Shown here piece by piece: positions 56,514 through 64,000 of a stretch of DNA of 64,000 bases. Below the pieces are notes generated by a model. That model saw only the letters and a program-made list of their open reading frames with translations, had not been told where the DNA came from and made no database searches. The stretch spans positions 1 to 64,000 of the forward strand of contig JAJFFV010000006.1 of assembly GCA_021776475.1 (NCBI GenBank), written 5' to 3'. The DNA is from Parvularculaceae bacterium. GTDB taxonomy: Bacteria; Pseudomonadota; Alphaproteobacteria; Caulobacterales; Parvularculaceae. Position 1 is the first letter of the stretch. Each line of letters starts with the position of its first letter. The translations under genes were made by a program, and so were the position numbers.

Positions 56514-57983
56514 ATGCCAAACGCACCTTCTAATGGCGCCAATGCAGCATCGTGGGCGATACCCCTTCGGATAGCAGAGCATTTTATAAAGACCGGTCGA
56601 AGCGATGTTGCGATTGAAGTTCTTCAGCTACTCAAGACTGGCTACGATTTGCCCCCCCCAGGCCGCATTTGGCTAGAGTTCCACCACGCCACAGCGAATT
56701 GGCGACTCAAAGGTATTGAAAGCGCTCGCAATGAAGTTGAAAAGGCGCTTGGCCTTCCCATTAACCCAATCGCAAAGAGAGAACTACGTACTGTTTTGAT
56801 AAGCCATCTCGCCGAGGTCGGTGACAAAGACGCATTGGTGCACCAACTTGAGGAGCATCTTTCTAATCCTGTCGACCCTGTAAAAGATGCCGAAGTGATG
56901 CAAATCTCCAAGAAATATGGTTTAGAGAATGGTCACAGCTTTCACGAACATGCTTCACAACCAGAATTTAACCTTCGTAAAAAAAGAAAAATCTCTTTTT
57001 GGCACCCCGGCAAAAGACTTTCCAAAAGTGTTGAAAAAACAATAAGCGAAACAAAAACAGCACCGGAAGTGAACCTTTACGTCATTGATGATGCGACGGT
57101 TGTCATCATAAACTCCTACGTGATAGTTTTTGACAAAGAAATGCGTGTAGTAACACAGTGCTCAAACCCGTTTTCACGCTTCACATGGCCGGGCGTTAGT
57201 GATAGAATTAATAATCCAAGAGAACGTTTTTTGGGTAACTCGGCTTTCATAAGAGATCGATTTCTTCGTGCAAATTACTGTCATTGGATTGTCGACTGGC
57301 TGCCACGCCTCTGCCTGATTGAAGAAACCGAGCAACCGATAGACAATATCATCGCTAGTGAATTCTCGAGTTCTTTCCAGCGTGAGAGTCTCGCATTTGT
57401 CGGGTATGACCCTACCAAGGTGAGAGAAATTTCCAATGACGGCGCGTTCCAGTTCGAGCGTTTGCTGATCCTCGACAACTCGACCCATAAGCTTGCGCAT
57501 CCGATGCAGTTTGCCGACCCAAAACTCATGAACTGGTGGCGATCGAAAGTTTTATTTCCGCGATCTGGAAATCTGAGACGTCTTTACATTCCGCGGAAGC
57601 GTCAACGGGTAATACTGAATGAAGATAAGCTCGTGCCATTGCTTCTTGATTATGGTTTTGAAGTGTTCGACCCTTCTCAGCACAGCTTCCGGGATCAAGT
57701 CCAGAGCTTTGCATCGGCTGAGGCCGTTGTAGGCGGACACGGAGCGGGACTTACAAATTTGCTTTTCGCACCTGATAAATGCCGGGTCCTTGAGCTATTC
57801 CCTCCCCAAGGGGGTACATCTGCTTTTTTTGTATTGGCAACCGCGATTGGTCAAGACTATGACTTAATCGTTGCGGCGGGGACTAATTCTTCGACAGGAG
57901 CGAACGACCTAAATTACTTAGCTCCTCTCACGGAAGTTGAAAAATGGTTGAGAACTCTTCCAGCGCCGACGCGCACAGGGTAG
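56514..57983 (+). CDS. GT61-family glycosyltransferase
   Basis: This is a 489-residue protein. The N-terminal 170 residues are helical (tetratricopeptide-like look, no exact repeats), and the GT61/DUF563 domain follows. RANYCHWIVDWLPRLCLIEE, LYIPRKRQRVILNEDKLVPL, VVGGHGAGLTNLLFAPDKCR and VLELFPP are the family marks. A strong GGGGGAGGG ribosome site precedes the ATG. A gap of 238 bp separates it from the FkbM gene. It is likely to add xylose-, arabinose- or other sugar residues to the exported polymer; the sugar is unknown. Confidence 0.9.
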   Translation: MPNAPSNGANAASWAIPLRIAEHFIKTGRSDVAIEVLQLLKTGYDLPPPGRIWLEFHHATANWRLKGIESARNEVEKALGLPINPIAKRELRTVLISHLAEVGDKDALVHQLEEHLSNPVDPVKDAEVMQISKKYGLENGHSFHEHASQPEFNLRKKRKISFWHPGKRLSKSVEKTISETKTAPEVNLYVIDDATVVIINSYVIVFDKEMRVVTQCSNPFSRFTWPGVSDRINNPRERFLGNSAFIRDRFLRANYCHWIVDWLPRLCLIEETEQPIDNIIASEFSSSFQRESLAFVGYDPTKVREISNDGAFQFERLLILDNSTHKLAHPMQFADPKLMNWWRSKVLFPRSGNLRRLYIPRKRQRVILNEDKLVPLLLDYGFEVFDPSQHSFRDQVQSFASAEAVVGGHGAGLTNLLFAPDKCRVLELFPPQGGTSAFFVLATAIGQDYDLIVAAGTNSSTGANDLNYLAPLTEVEKWLRTLPAPTRTG

Positions 57984-58032
57984 GATCGTTCTTTGCGCAT
58001 TGCATGCAAGCGTAAACCTTAGGAGATTAAGT

Positions 58033-58692
58033 ATGCAAGACGATGTAAATGAGCAAATCGTGAATGTTGGTCCGTGGTTTCACAATATAGAGATCACACC
58101 AGGTGTTTATACTAGGCAAATCGCACCGAGCCCCGGGCCGCAACCCAACAATCATCCCCTGGCACGTTGGCAGGTATTTGAAAATGAATTTCCTCGGGAT
58201 TTAAGCGGAGCGAGAGTACTGGACATCGGTTGTGCAGACGGTTTTTTTAGCATTGAGCTGGCGAAGCGCGGTGCTCGAGTTGTCGCTCAGGATGCGGCTA
58301 GAAAAATGATTGATAGGCTGAACTTTGCCGCTTCTAAAATGGGCTACAGTTCTCTTATTGATGCGAGAGTTGGCGGGGTTGAGGATCTGGATGTGACTGA
58401 AAAATTTGATTTCGTAGTATTCCTCGGCCTTTTGTATCATTTGAAGCACCCGTTTTTGGGTTTGGAGAAAATATCAAAATTGTCCGACAAGGTTTATTTG
58501 GAGTCGGCAGTGGATCTGGGAGCAGAGCCGTATATGTACCTAAAGCCACCACAAGAGGGTGTGCATTATATACCTAAGTGGTTTCCAACAAAAAGCTGTA
58601 TAGTTCAGATGCTGAAGTTTGTTGATTTCACAAATATCCAAGAGTTGGATGATCCCACTCGTGGAAGGGCTAGTATGGTTGCGATGCGTTAG
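58033..58692 (+). CDS. Class I SAM-dependent methyltransferase
   Basis: This 219-residue protein has the Rossmann SAM site VLDIGCADGFFSIELAKRG (about 55-73) and ARVVAQDAA for motif II. FDFVVFLGLLYHLKHPFLGL resembles the post-motifs of the CmoB-like tRNA mo5U34 methyltransferase group, which also includes glycan-tailoring members. AGGAG precedes the ATG at 58033; a TTG at 58000 is weaker. It is encoded between GT61 and the ABC exporter, so a surface glycan is the likely substrate. Confidence 0.87.
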   Translation: MQDDVNEQIVNVGPWFHNIEITPGVYTRQIAPSPGPQPNNHPLARWQVFENEFPRDLSGARVLDIGCADGFFSIELAKRGARVVAQDAARKMIDRLNFAASKMGYSSLIDARVGGVEDLDVTEKFDFVVFLGLLYHLKHPFLGLEKISKLSDKVYLESAVDLGAEPYMYLKPPQEGVHYIPKWFPTKSCIVQMLKFVDFTNIQELDDPTRGRASMVAMR

Positions 58693-58774
58693 CGGGATAT
58701 ACGCTGGTATGTGTACTAATGCATTGCTGTTTTTTACACGTAATAATAACACTTGAAATAGTTTGAGGCAGAAA

Positions 58775-59545
58775 ATGGCCCATGCGAGAGGTCTTCGCTG
58801 GCAATACTGGATTTACTCATCATGGTTCAAGATGGTTGTGCTGTACCGGCAGACTGCTTTGGGGCCTTTGTGGCTTTTGGTAAAGCCTGCAATTTTCGTC
58901 GCAATGTTGGGTGTGCTCTATGCGACAATCACAAATACAGATTTGAATGTATTTATCCCACATTTGTCGATTGGATATGTTGTGTGGCAGCTCATCGTTG
59001 CATTTGTATCAGGTAGTACCGAGGTCGGAATCCGCGGGAAAGCAGACTTGTTGCAAAGCGGGCTTGAAATTAATGATCTTGTAATTGTGCACATGGTTGG
59101 GTCAATTATTCGTTTTTTTCATCATATTATCGTAATTCTATTTGTCTATATATTATACCCGTGGAAATTAGATCTTTATTCACTTACATCAATCTTCGGA
59201 TTACTTTTGTTAGTCATAAATGGATATTGGATCGGGTTAACGTGCAGTATCGTGGGTGCCCGGTTCAGGGATGTGAGCGAAGTGATCGGAACAGTGATGG
59301 GTGCGATGTTTTTTGTTACACCGATTATCTGGATGGCCACGGCTTCGCTCAAGGGAAGTTTGATAGGACCATATCTGGTTTACAATCCATTTTATCATTT
59401 CTTGGAACTTGTCCGTGCTCCAGTACTCGGAACGCCCATTGATCAGACTAGCTGGTTAGTGGTTGGCGCCATCACAGTTGGAGGATTAATTTTGGGCTGG
59501 GTATTGCATCGCCTCTATGCGGAGCGATTGCCGCTATGGGTGTGA
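58775..59545 (+). CDS. wzm: Polysaccharide ABC exporter permease, Wzm/KpsM type
   Basis: This is a 256-residue ABC-2 type permease with six membrane segments. It has a short N-terminal basic stretch and FKMVVLYRQTALGPLWLLVK, then GSTEVGIRGKADLLQSGLEI, TPIIWMATASLKG and YNPFYHFLELVRAPVLG. GAGG is 6 bases before the ATG at 58775; a TTG at 58763 is possible. With the next gene it makes the inner-membrane export pump for a lipid-linked polysaccharide. Confidence 0.93.
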   Translation: MAHARGLRWQYWIYSSWFKMVVLYRQTALGPLWLLVKPAIFVAMLGVLYATITNTDLNVFIPHLSIGYVVWQLIVAFVSGSTEVGIRGKADLLQSGLEINDLVIVHMVGSIIRFFHHIIVILFVYILYPWKLDLYSLTSIFGLLLLVINGYWIGLTCSIVGARFRDVSEVIGTVMGAMFFVTPIIWMATASLKGSLIGPYLVYNPFYHFLELVRAPVLGTPIDQTSWLVVGAITVGGLILGWVLHRLYAERLPLWV

Positions 59546-59546
59546 G

Positions 59547-60296
59547 ATGCCTGAACCGTTAATCCGTGCAGATCATGTAAACTTGTCGATTCCAGCCCTC
59601 TCACCTAGCGAGAGGAGAGTTTTGGCAAACCCGATTCGTTTTTTGGCAGACTTCTATATTTCTAGGCCTGATCGTATTCAGTTTGAAATACTAAAGAACA
59701 TCAGTTTTGAGCTGATGCCTGGCGATCGGCTTGGAGTTCTCGGACACAATGGAGCCGGAAAGAGTACCCTCTTGAGGTTAATATCTGGCATCTATAAACC
59801 GACGAGTGGCACTATTGAAATTAGAGGAAGCGCCAAAGGGCTGTTTGATATTTCCGTGGGGATGATGCAACAGGCCACAGGGCTTGAGAATATTTATCTG
59901 CGTGGGCTGCAGATGGGAATGACCCTGCGAGAAATCAAGGATAAAATCGCGAATGTGATTGAATTCACCGAGCTGGAAAATGATATCCATCGCGTCTTCG
60001 GCTCCTATTCAACTGGTATGCGGTTAAGACTGGCGTTTGCAATTTCGACGATGATTGAGCCGGAAATTCTGGTTTTGGATGAGTGGCTTGGAGCCGGAGA
60101 TGTCCGTTTTCGCGAACGAGCGGCGGACCGCATGGACCAACTTGTAAAAAACAGCAAGGCTTTGGTGCTAGCGTCTCACGCAATTGGCCTTCTCAGGCGG
60201 AATTGTAACAAAGGTCTGGTTCTGCACCATGGTGAGATCGCTTGTCACGGTGACCTGGAAAGCTGCATATCGTATTACGAAAATCTGTCAGAATAG
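59547..60296 (+). CDS. wzt: Polysaccharide ABC exporter ATPase, Wzt/KpsT type
   Basis: This 249-residue ATPase pairs with the permease just before it (start one base after its stop). Walker A GHNGAGKST is at 66-74, the signature YSTGMRLRLA at 154-163 and Walker B ILVLDEWLGAGD at 174-185. The early FLADFYISRPDRIQFE insert is typical of Wzt/KpsT. The long C-terminal sugar-binding domain of some Wzt proteins is absent, so this exporter probably does not recognise a capped chain end. Confidence 0.95.
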   Translation: MPEPLIRADHVNLSIPALSPSERRVLANPIRFLADFYISRPDRIQFEILKNISFELMPGDRLGVLGHNGAGKSTLLRLISGIYKPTSGTIEIRGSAKGLFDISVGMMQQATGLENIYLRGLQMGMTLREIKDKIANVIEFTELENDIHRVFGSYSTGMRLRLAFAISTMIEPEILVLDEWLGAGDVRFRERAADRMDQLVKNSKALVLASHAIGLLRRNCNKGLVLHHGEIACHGDLESCISYYENLSE

Positions 60297-60761
60297 CTCC
60301 CAAGTTTGGATGTACGTAAGGGATGTCATTCCAACAAGTTCGCGTTGCAATACTGCCGTATCGCTCGATTTGGTGATTCTTTAAGCCTGCATGTGCGGCT
60401 GTTTTGGTCTAAACAGACAGTCCCGGGCTGAGCGTGTACATTCTTGCTGCGTTGGGGATGGAAAATAGTTTTCCACTTGGTACAGTTCCCGTTCCGACTG
60501 ATTTAAAAAATTTTAAATCTATCTGGCCCTTGATTGATCAATGTTCTATTTATGTTCCTGTGTGGGTTCATTAATCATGCTTGTCATACACGGGTGCGAT
60601 TAAGAAGTATGCTATCTTGCACGTAACGGTTGCCATTCAGATTCGCATAGTATTTGCAAAGCCTTAGATCGTTTGTGTTTCAACCGATAATCTGTATTAT
60701 TGATTCATAAGGTGGGCGCTGCGTACGGCAGCGTTTTTAGTCGTTTTTAGGGGGTGCTATC
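60297..60761. other. Intergenic region before the giant repeat protein
   Basis: This is 465 AT-rich bp with no supported ORF. A possible promoter has TATTAT near 60694 with a weak -35. A hairpin lies at 60717-60738 (separate entry) and AGGGGG acts as a ribosome site before the giant gene. A 10-bp palindrome ATTGATCAAT is near 60533. Confidence 0.4.
60717..60738 (+). terminator. Terminator-like hairpin close to the next start codon
   Basis: CGCTGC (60717-60722) pairs with GCAGCG (60728-60733) across a 5-nt loop and is followed by TTTTT, the shape of an intrinsic terminator. It ends about 23 bp before the ATG of the giant gene, so it could terminate upstream transcripts or act as an attenuator in that gene's leader. 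Confidence 0.6.
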
Positions 60762-63700
60762 ATGGCAACTATTCGTCCAACTTCAGACATTACGTCTGAA
60801 ACCGAAGCGATTGTACCGGCGGACGGGGATACAGTCATCATCGATGCTGGCATAACAATCACTTCAACCGCCAATGAAGCAATCGAAGCATTCATTTCCA
60901 ATGTCATAGTCCAGGTAGACGGAACGGTTGTCGGCGCGACTGCGGGCATACGATTCCTGGCGGCTCCAGGTGAAGTCTTCAATTTTGATATTTCGGTTGG
61001 CGCTACCGGTCTGGTTAACGCGATCGGATCGGGTCTCTCGCTCGGGGGCTCGGATCCGTTTGACGGTACTCGAGGCACGATTAATGTTGATAACGCAGGT
61101 TCCATTACCTCGGATGACTTTTTCGGCGTTCTCGCCTTCAATTTTCTTGACCTGAACCTGGATAACTCTGGAACGATCATTTCCAACAGTGACGATGTAG
61201 GTACCGCTAACGCCCTGAATGTCAGCGGCGAGAATGCGATCATCACCAACTCCGGTACCCTCCAGAGCGGTCTGACTTCGATGAGCACGGATCTCGGTGT
61301 TCTCGCCGGGATTGCGACAATTTCGTCGATTCCAGGTTTCGGCAAAGATGCTGGTGGCGGTGATTTAACCATGATCACCAATACCGGAACAATTCAGTCC
61401 GGTGGTGCCGGTAGTGCCGGCGGAACGGCAATTGTCAGTACCGATGGCGTAGACGTGGTCGTCAACTCTGGCATGATCATCGGTAATATCTGGCTCGAGG
61501 ATTTTGATGATTCTGTCGACAATACAGGCACAATAGATGGCGATGTGGATTTCGGTGCCGGCGCTTTCACGCTGATCTTTGACGGGACGATCACAGGCGA
61601 AATTCGAGCGGTTGACGATAATTCGGACGATATACTGGACGTCAGAGGTGTGTTTGACAAGAGCATTACGTTTGGCGGTGGCGACGATCAACTTATCAAC
61701 TCCGGTACAGTCAACACTGATCTCGATTTTGGTGCCGGGGACGACGCTGTTAATAATAGCGGCTTAGTCGCCGGCAATTTGGATCTCGGTGATGGCAACA
61801 ACACGATCGACAACTCTGGTTCAATCACCGGCAATATCACGACGAAGCTTGGTGATGATATTCTTGTGAATTCGGGGTCCATTGTAGGCTCAATAAATCT
61901 GAGCGGTGGCAACAACCAGGTAACGAATACGTCAAGTGAATCAATTACCGGTAATGTGGTGACGGCCTTTGGTGTTGATACGTTCACAAACAGCGGCACG
62001 ATTACAGGTGAAGTATTTACAGGTGCCAACAATGATACGTTTACGAATGAAGCCGGCGGGCTGGTTGTTGGTACAGTTAATCTTGGTATAGATCTTGGTG
62101 GCGGCGATTTGCTGGAGAATGCCGGCACGATAGATGGTGATGTAACCGGGGCAACCTTCACTGTTAACAACATGTCTGGTGGTTCGATTGGCGAGATTGG
62201 CGGCACGACGTCGACGATCGACAATGATGGTTCGGTTACGGACGTAACATCAACCAGCGCAACGATCACGAATGACGGTACTGTTACCAATATAGAGGCA
62301 GGGACTCTTGATCTGACCAATAATGCCGCCGGTACGGTTGATTTGATTGACGTGAGTAGTGCGTTGATCGTTAACAGTGGGGCAATAGGTTCCGGTGGAA
62401 TTGCTTCAGACGATCTTGACCTCACTAACTCTGGTTCCATCACCGGCAATATCAATACGACTGATACAACAACGATCGACAACTCTGGTTCAATCACCGG
62501 CAATATCACGACGAAGCTTGGTGATGATATTCTTGTGAATTCGGGGTCCATTGTAGGCTCAATAAATCTGAGCGGCGGCGATAACCAGATTGTCAACACG
62601 TCGAGCGGTTCGATTGTCGGAGATATTACGACAGCGTTTGGAACGGATGCATTTACGAATAGCGGTAGTATTACGGGTACTATATTTGTTGGTTCCAACA
62701 GTGATACGTTCACGAATGAATCCAGCGGGCTGGTTGTTGGTATGGTCGATCTTGGCAATGGGAACGACCTGCTGGATAACAACGGTGGCTCGATTGATGG
62801 CGGCGTTTCGGCCGGTACTGGCAGTGACACGGTTAACAACATTGAGGGCGGTGACATCACTGGCGACATCGATCTCGGTGACGGAACAAATACGCTGACC
62901 AATGACAACAGTACCATTACCGGTGGCATCACGGGTGGCTCTGGTGACGACACCATTGACAACATTGACAGCACGATCACAGGTGATATCGATCTCGGGG
63001 AAGGCAATAACACGGTCAACGAAACATCTAGTGGTGAAGAGACCATCAACGGTAACATCACCACTGGTTCGGGTGATGACGCTGTTAATGTCAGTAACGG
63101 GACTATTAATGGTAACGTCAATCTCGGCGATGGCACCAATACGATCAGCATCGTCGATGGCACAATTACCGGTAGCAGCATTGATACCGGAAGCGATGAC
63201 GATTTTCTGGATAATCTTCGTGGTACCATCAACGGTGAAGAGGGTAGTTCCAACAGTATAAATCTTGGCAACGGTATTAATACCATCGACAACAATCAGG
63301 GCACGATCAATGCCAGCGTGACGACTGGTACAGGCGATGATGATTTCAGCAACTCGGAAGGTGGTTCCGTTACCGGCGCAGTAGATCTCGGCGGTGGCGC
63401 AAACACGCTTAGTAACTCCGGTGGAGCGGACATTGCCGGTAACATCACAACTGGCGTCGGTGACGACACGGTCGACAATATCGAAGGCAGCACGATCACC
63501 GGCGACATTGATCTTGGTGACGGCACCAACACGCTGACTAACACTGACAGCACGATCACCGGTGGCATTACGGGCGGCTCCGGTGATGACACGGTTGACA
63601 ATATTGACAGCACGATCACCGGTGACATCGATCTCGGTGAAGGCAATAACACGATAAATGAATTCGGATCTGGCGGTATGTGGCCGCCCCGGACCATTAA

Positions 63701-64000
63701 CGGCAACATCACAACTGGTTCCGGTAGTGACGCCGTCAACGTTTCTAACGGTACGATCAACGGCAATATTGATCTCGGTGGCGGTGATGACTTCGTCTCA
63801 AATTTCAATGGGACGATCACCGGCGATATCGATCTCGGTGAGGGGAATAACACACTCACTGAAACGTCCGGATTCGGTGAGGATACGATTAACGGAAACG
63901 TCATGGCCGGAGCGGGAGATGACTCGGTCACCGTAAGCAATGGTACGATTAACGGTACGGTAAACCTCGGCGATGGCACCAACACTTTTGATAATTTCGG
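60762..64000 (+). CDS. Giant beta-helix repeat protein, partial (runs past window end)
   Basis: This open frame of 1079 codons starts at the ATG at 60762 and has no stop before the window ends. After an N-terminal part (MATIRPTSDITSETE, no signal peptide) the protein is almost entirely repeats of about 18-25 residues such as DNSGSITGNI, TNTLTNDNSTITGGITGGSG and GDIDLGEGNNT. These are the short Asn/Thr/Gly strands of a right-handed beta-helix as in adhesins. The absent stop hides the C-terminus, so autotransporter, two-partner and type I secretion forms cannot be told apart. Long minus-strand frames over it are shadows. A large surface or extracellular protein is predicted. Confidence 0.88.
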   Translation, partial: MATIRPTSDITSETEAIVPADGDTVIIDAGITITSTANEAIEAFISNVIVQVDGTVVGATAGIRFLAAPGEVFNFDISVGATGLVNAIGSGLSLGGSDPFDGTRGTINVDNAGSITSDDFFGVLAFNFLDLNLDNSGTIISNSDDVGTANALNVSGENAIITNSGTLQSGLTSMSTDLGVLAGIATISSIPGFGKDAGGGDLTMITNTGTIQSGGAGSAGGTAIVSTDGVDVVVNSGMIIGNIWLEDFDDSVDNTGTIDGDVDFGAGAFTLIFDGTITGEIRAVDDNSDDILDVRGVFDKSITFGGGDDQLINSGTVNTDLDFGAGDDAVNNSGLVAGNLDLGDGNNTIDNSGSITGNITTKLGDDILVNSGSIVGSINLSGGNNQVTNTSSESITGNVVTAFGVDTFTNSGTITGEVFTGANNDTFTNEAGGLVVGTVNLGIDLGGGDLLENAGTIDGDVTGATFTVNNMSGGSIGEIGGTTSTIDNDGSVTDVTSTSATITNDGTVTNIEAGTLDLTNNAAGTVDLIDVSSALIVNSGAIGSGGIASDDLDLTNSGSITGNINTTDTTTIDNSGSITGNITTKLGDDILVNSGSIVGSINLSGGDNQIVNTSSGSIVGDITTAFGTDAFTNSGSITGTIFVGSNSDTFTNESSGLVVGMVDLGNGNDLLDNNGGSIDGGVSAGTGSDTVNNIEGGDITGDIDLGDGTNTLTNDNSTITGGITGGSGDDTIDNIDSTITGDIDLGEGNNTVNETSSGEETINGNITTGSGDDAVNVSNGTINGNVNLGDGTNTISIVDGTITGSSIDTGSDDDFLDNLRGTINGEEGSSNSINLGNGINTIDNNQGTINASVTTGTGDDDFSNSEGGSVTGAVDLGGGANTLSNSGGADIAGNITTGVGDDTVDNIEGSTITGDIDLGDGTNTLTNTDSTITGGITGGSGDDTVDNIDSTITGDIDLGEGNNTINEFGSGGMWPPRTINGNITTGSGSDAVNVSNGTINGNIDLGGGDDFVSNFNGTITGDIDLGEGNNTLTETSGFGEDTINGNVMAGAGDDSVTVSNGTINGTVNLGDGTNTFDNF
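61803..62575 (+). repeat. Perfect 104-bp direct repeat inside the giant gene
   Basis: The 104 bp at 61803-61906 recurs exactly at 62472-62575. Both copies code TIDNSGSITGNITTKLG followed by DDILVNSGSIVGSINLSG in the same frame. Identity at every third base shows a recent duplication or gene conversion, while surrounding repeats have diverged. Confidence 0.93.

Noticed and set aside
61803-63900. CRISPR or tandem satellite in the giant gene
   Set aside because: The repeats encode one continuous protein frame with beta-helix periodicity; spacer-like variation is simply coding divergence.
61688-63985. Two long minus-strand reading frames (535 and 229 codons) over the giant gene
   Set aside because: They are rich in Ser/Pro/Val in the repeat rhythm of the plus-strand protein and have no ribosome sites. 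They exist because the repeats avoid stop codons in the opposite frame.

Overview
The window looks like the chromosome of a Gram-negative alphaproteobacterium, probably free-living and aquatic. TonB-dependent B12 uptake, outer-membrane barrel proteins, type I secretion style RTX proteins and the gene complement fit this. No genus is claimed, because no rRNA is present. By eye, roughly the first 31 kb is richer in G+C and looks like core genome. From about 32 kb onward the base composition drops and the content becomes typical of a variable cell-surface polysaccharide region.

Region 1 (1-16 kb, metabolism and cofactors). A tRNA-Phe gene has four 11-base repeats next to its 3' end. It is followed by an HxlR regulator facing a tiny membrane-protein ORF, then queF, a lipoprotein cyclophilin, a Nudix hydrolase and cysE. 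Next comes an almost complete molybdenum-cofactor set (moaA, moaD, moaE, moaB, moaC, moeA, with mobA further on and a TauE/SafE exporter between). A B12 uptake operon on the minus strand (btuB-btuF-btuC-btuD) sits behind a clear cobalamin riboswitch. fdhD diverges from it and ties the molybdenum cofactor to formate dehydrogenase.

Region 2 (16-27 kb). A secreted protein is built of seven cysteine-pair repeats. A DUF1611 (DgcN-like) gene overlaps a PLP racemase-like gene, and a periplasmic Ntn-hydrolase acylase faces them. A TetR regulator lies behind a perfect 18+18 bp palindrome. An MMPL exporter, a LolA-like periplasmic protein and an outer-membrane barrel protein follow, with a second related palindrome ahead of them. 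The last set reads as a small trans-envelope export system under TetR control.

Region 3 (27-60 kb, surface polysaccharide). It holds galE, the dTDP-rhamnose set (rfbC-rfbB-rfbD-rfbA), a 1277-residue sulfotransferase/coiled-coil/GT4/GT2 fusion, a second sulfotransferase-like gene, wecB, manC, an AGE-family isomerase, a large RTX metalloprotease and an FkbM methyltransferase. A minus-strand run of eight genes then spans about 45.5-54.9 kb. It encodes a GT2, a phosphodiesterase-like protein, a GT-C membrane protein fused to a P-loop kinase, a HAD phosphatase, a class II aldolase, a tandem-duplicated nucleotidyltransferase, GtrA and a polytopic membrane protein. This run is the most unusual part of the window and may make and attach an activated small phospho-compound. 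A second FkbM methyltransferase, a GT61, a SAM methyltransferase and a Wzm/Wzt-type ABC exporter close the region.

Region 4 (60.7 kb to the end). A very long repetitive beta-helix type surface protein gene has no stop codon inside the window. The long minus-strand ORFs over it are shadows of its repeat structure.
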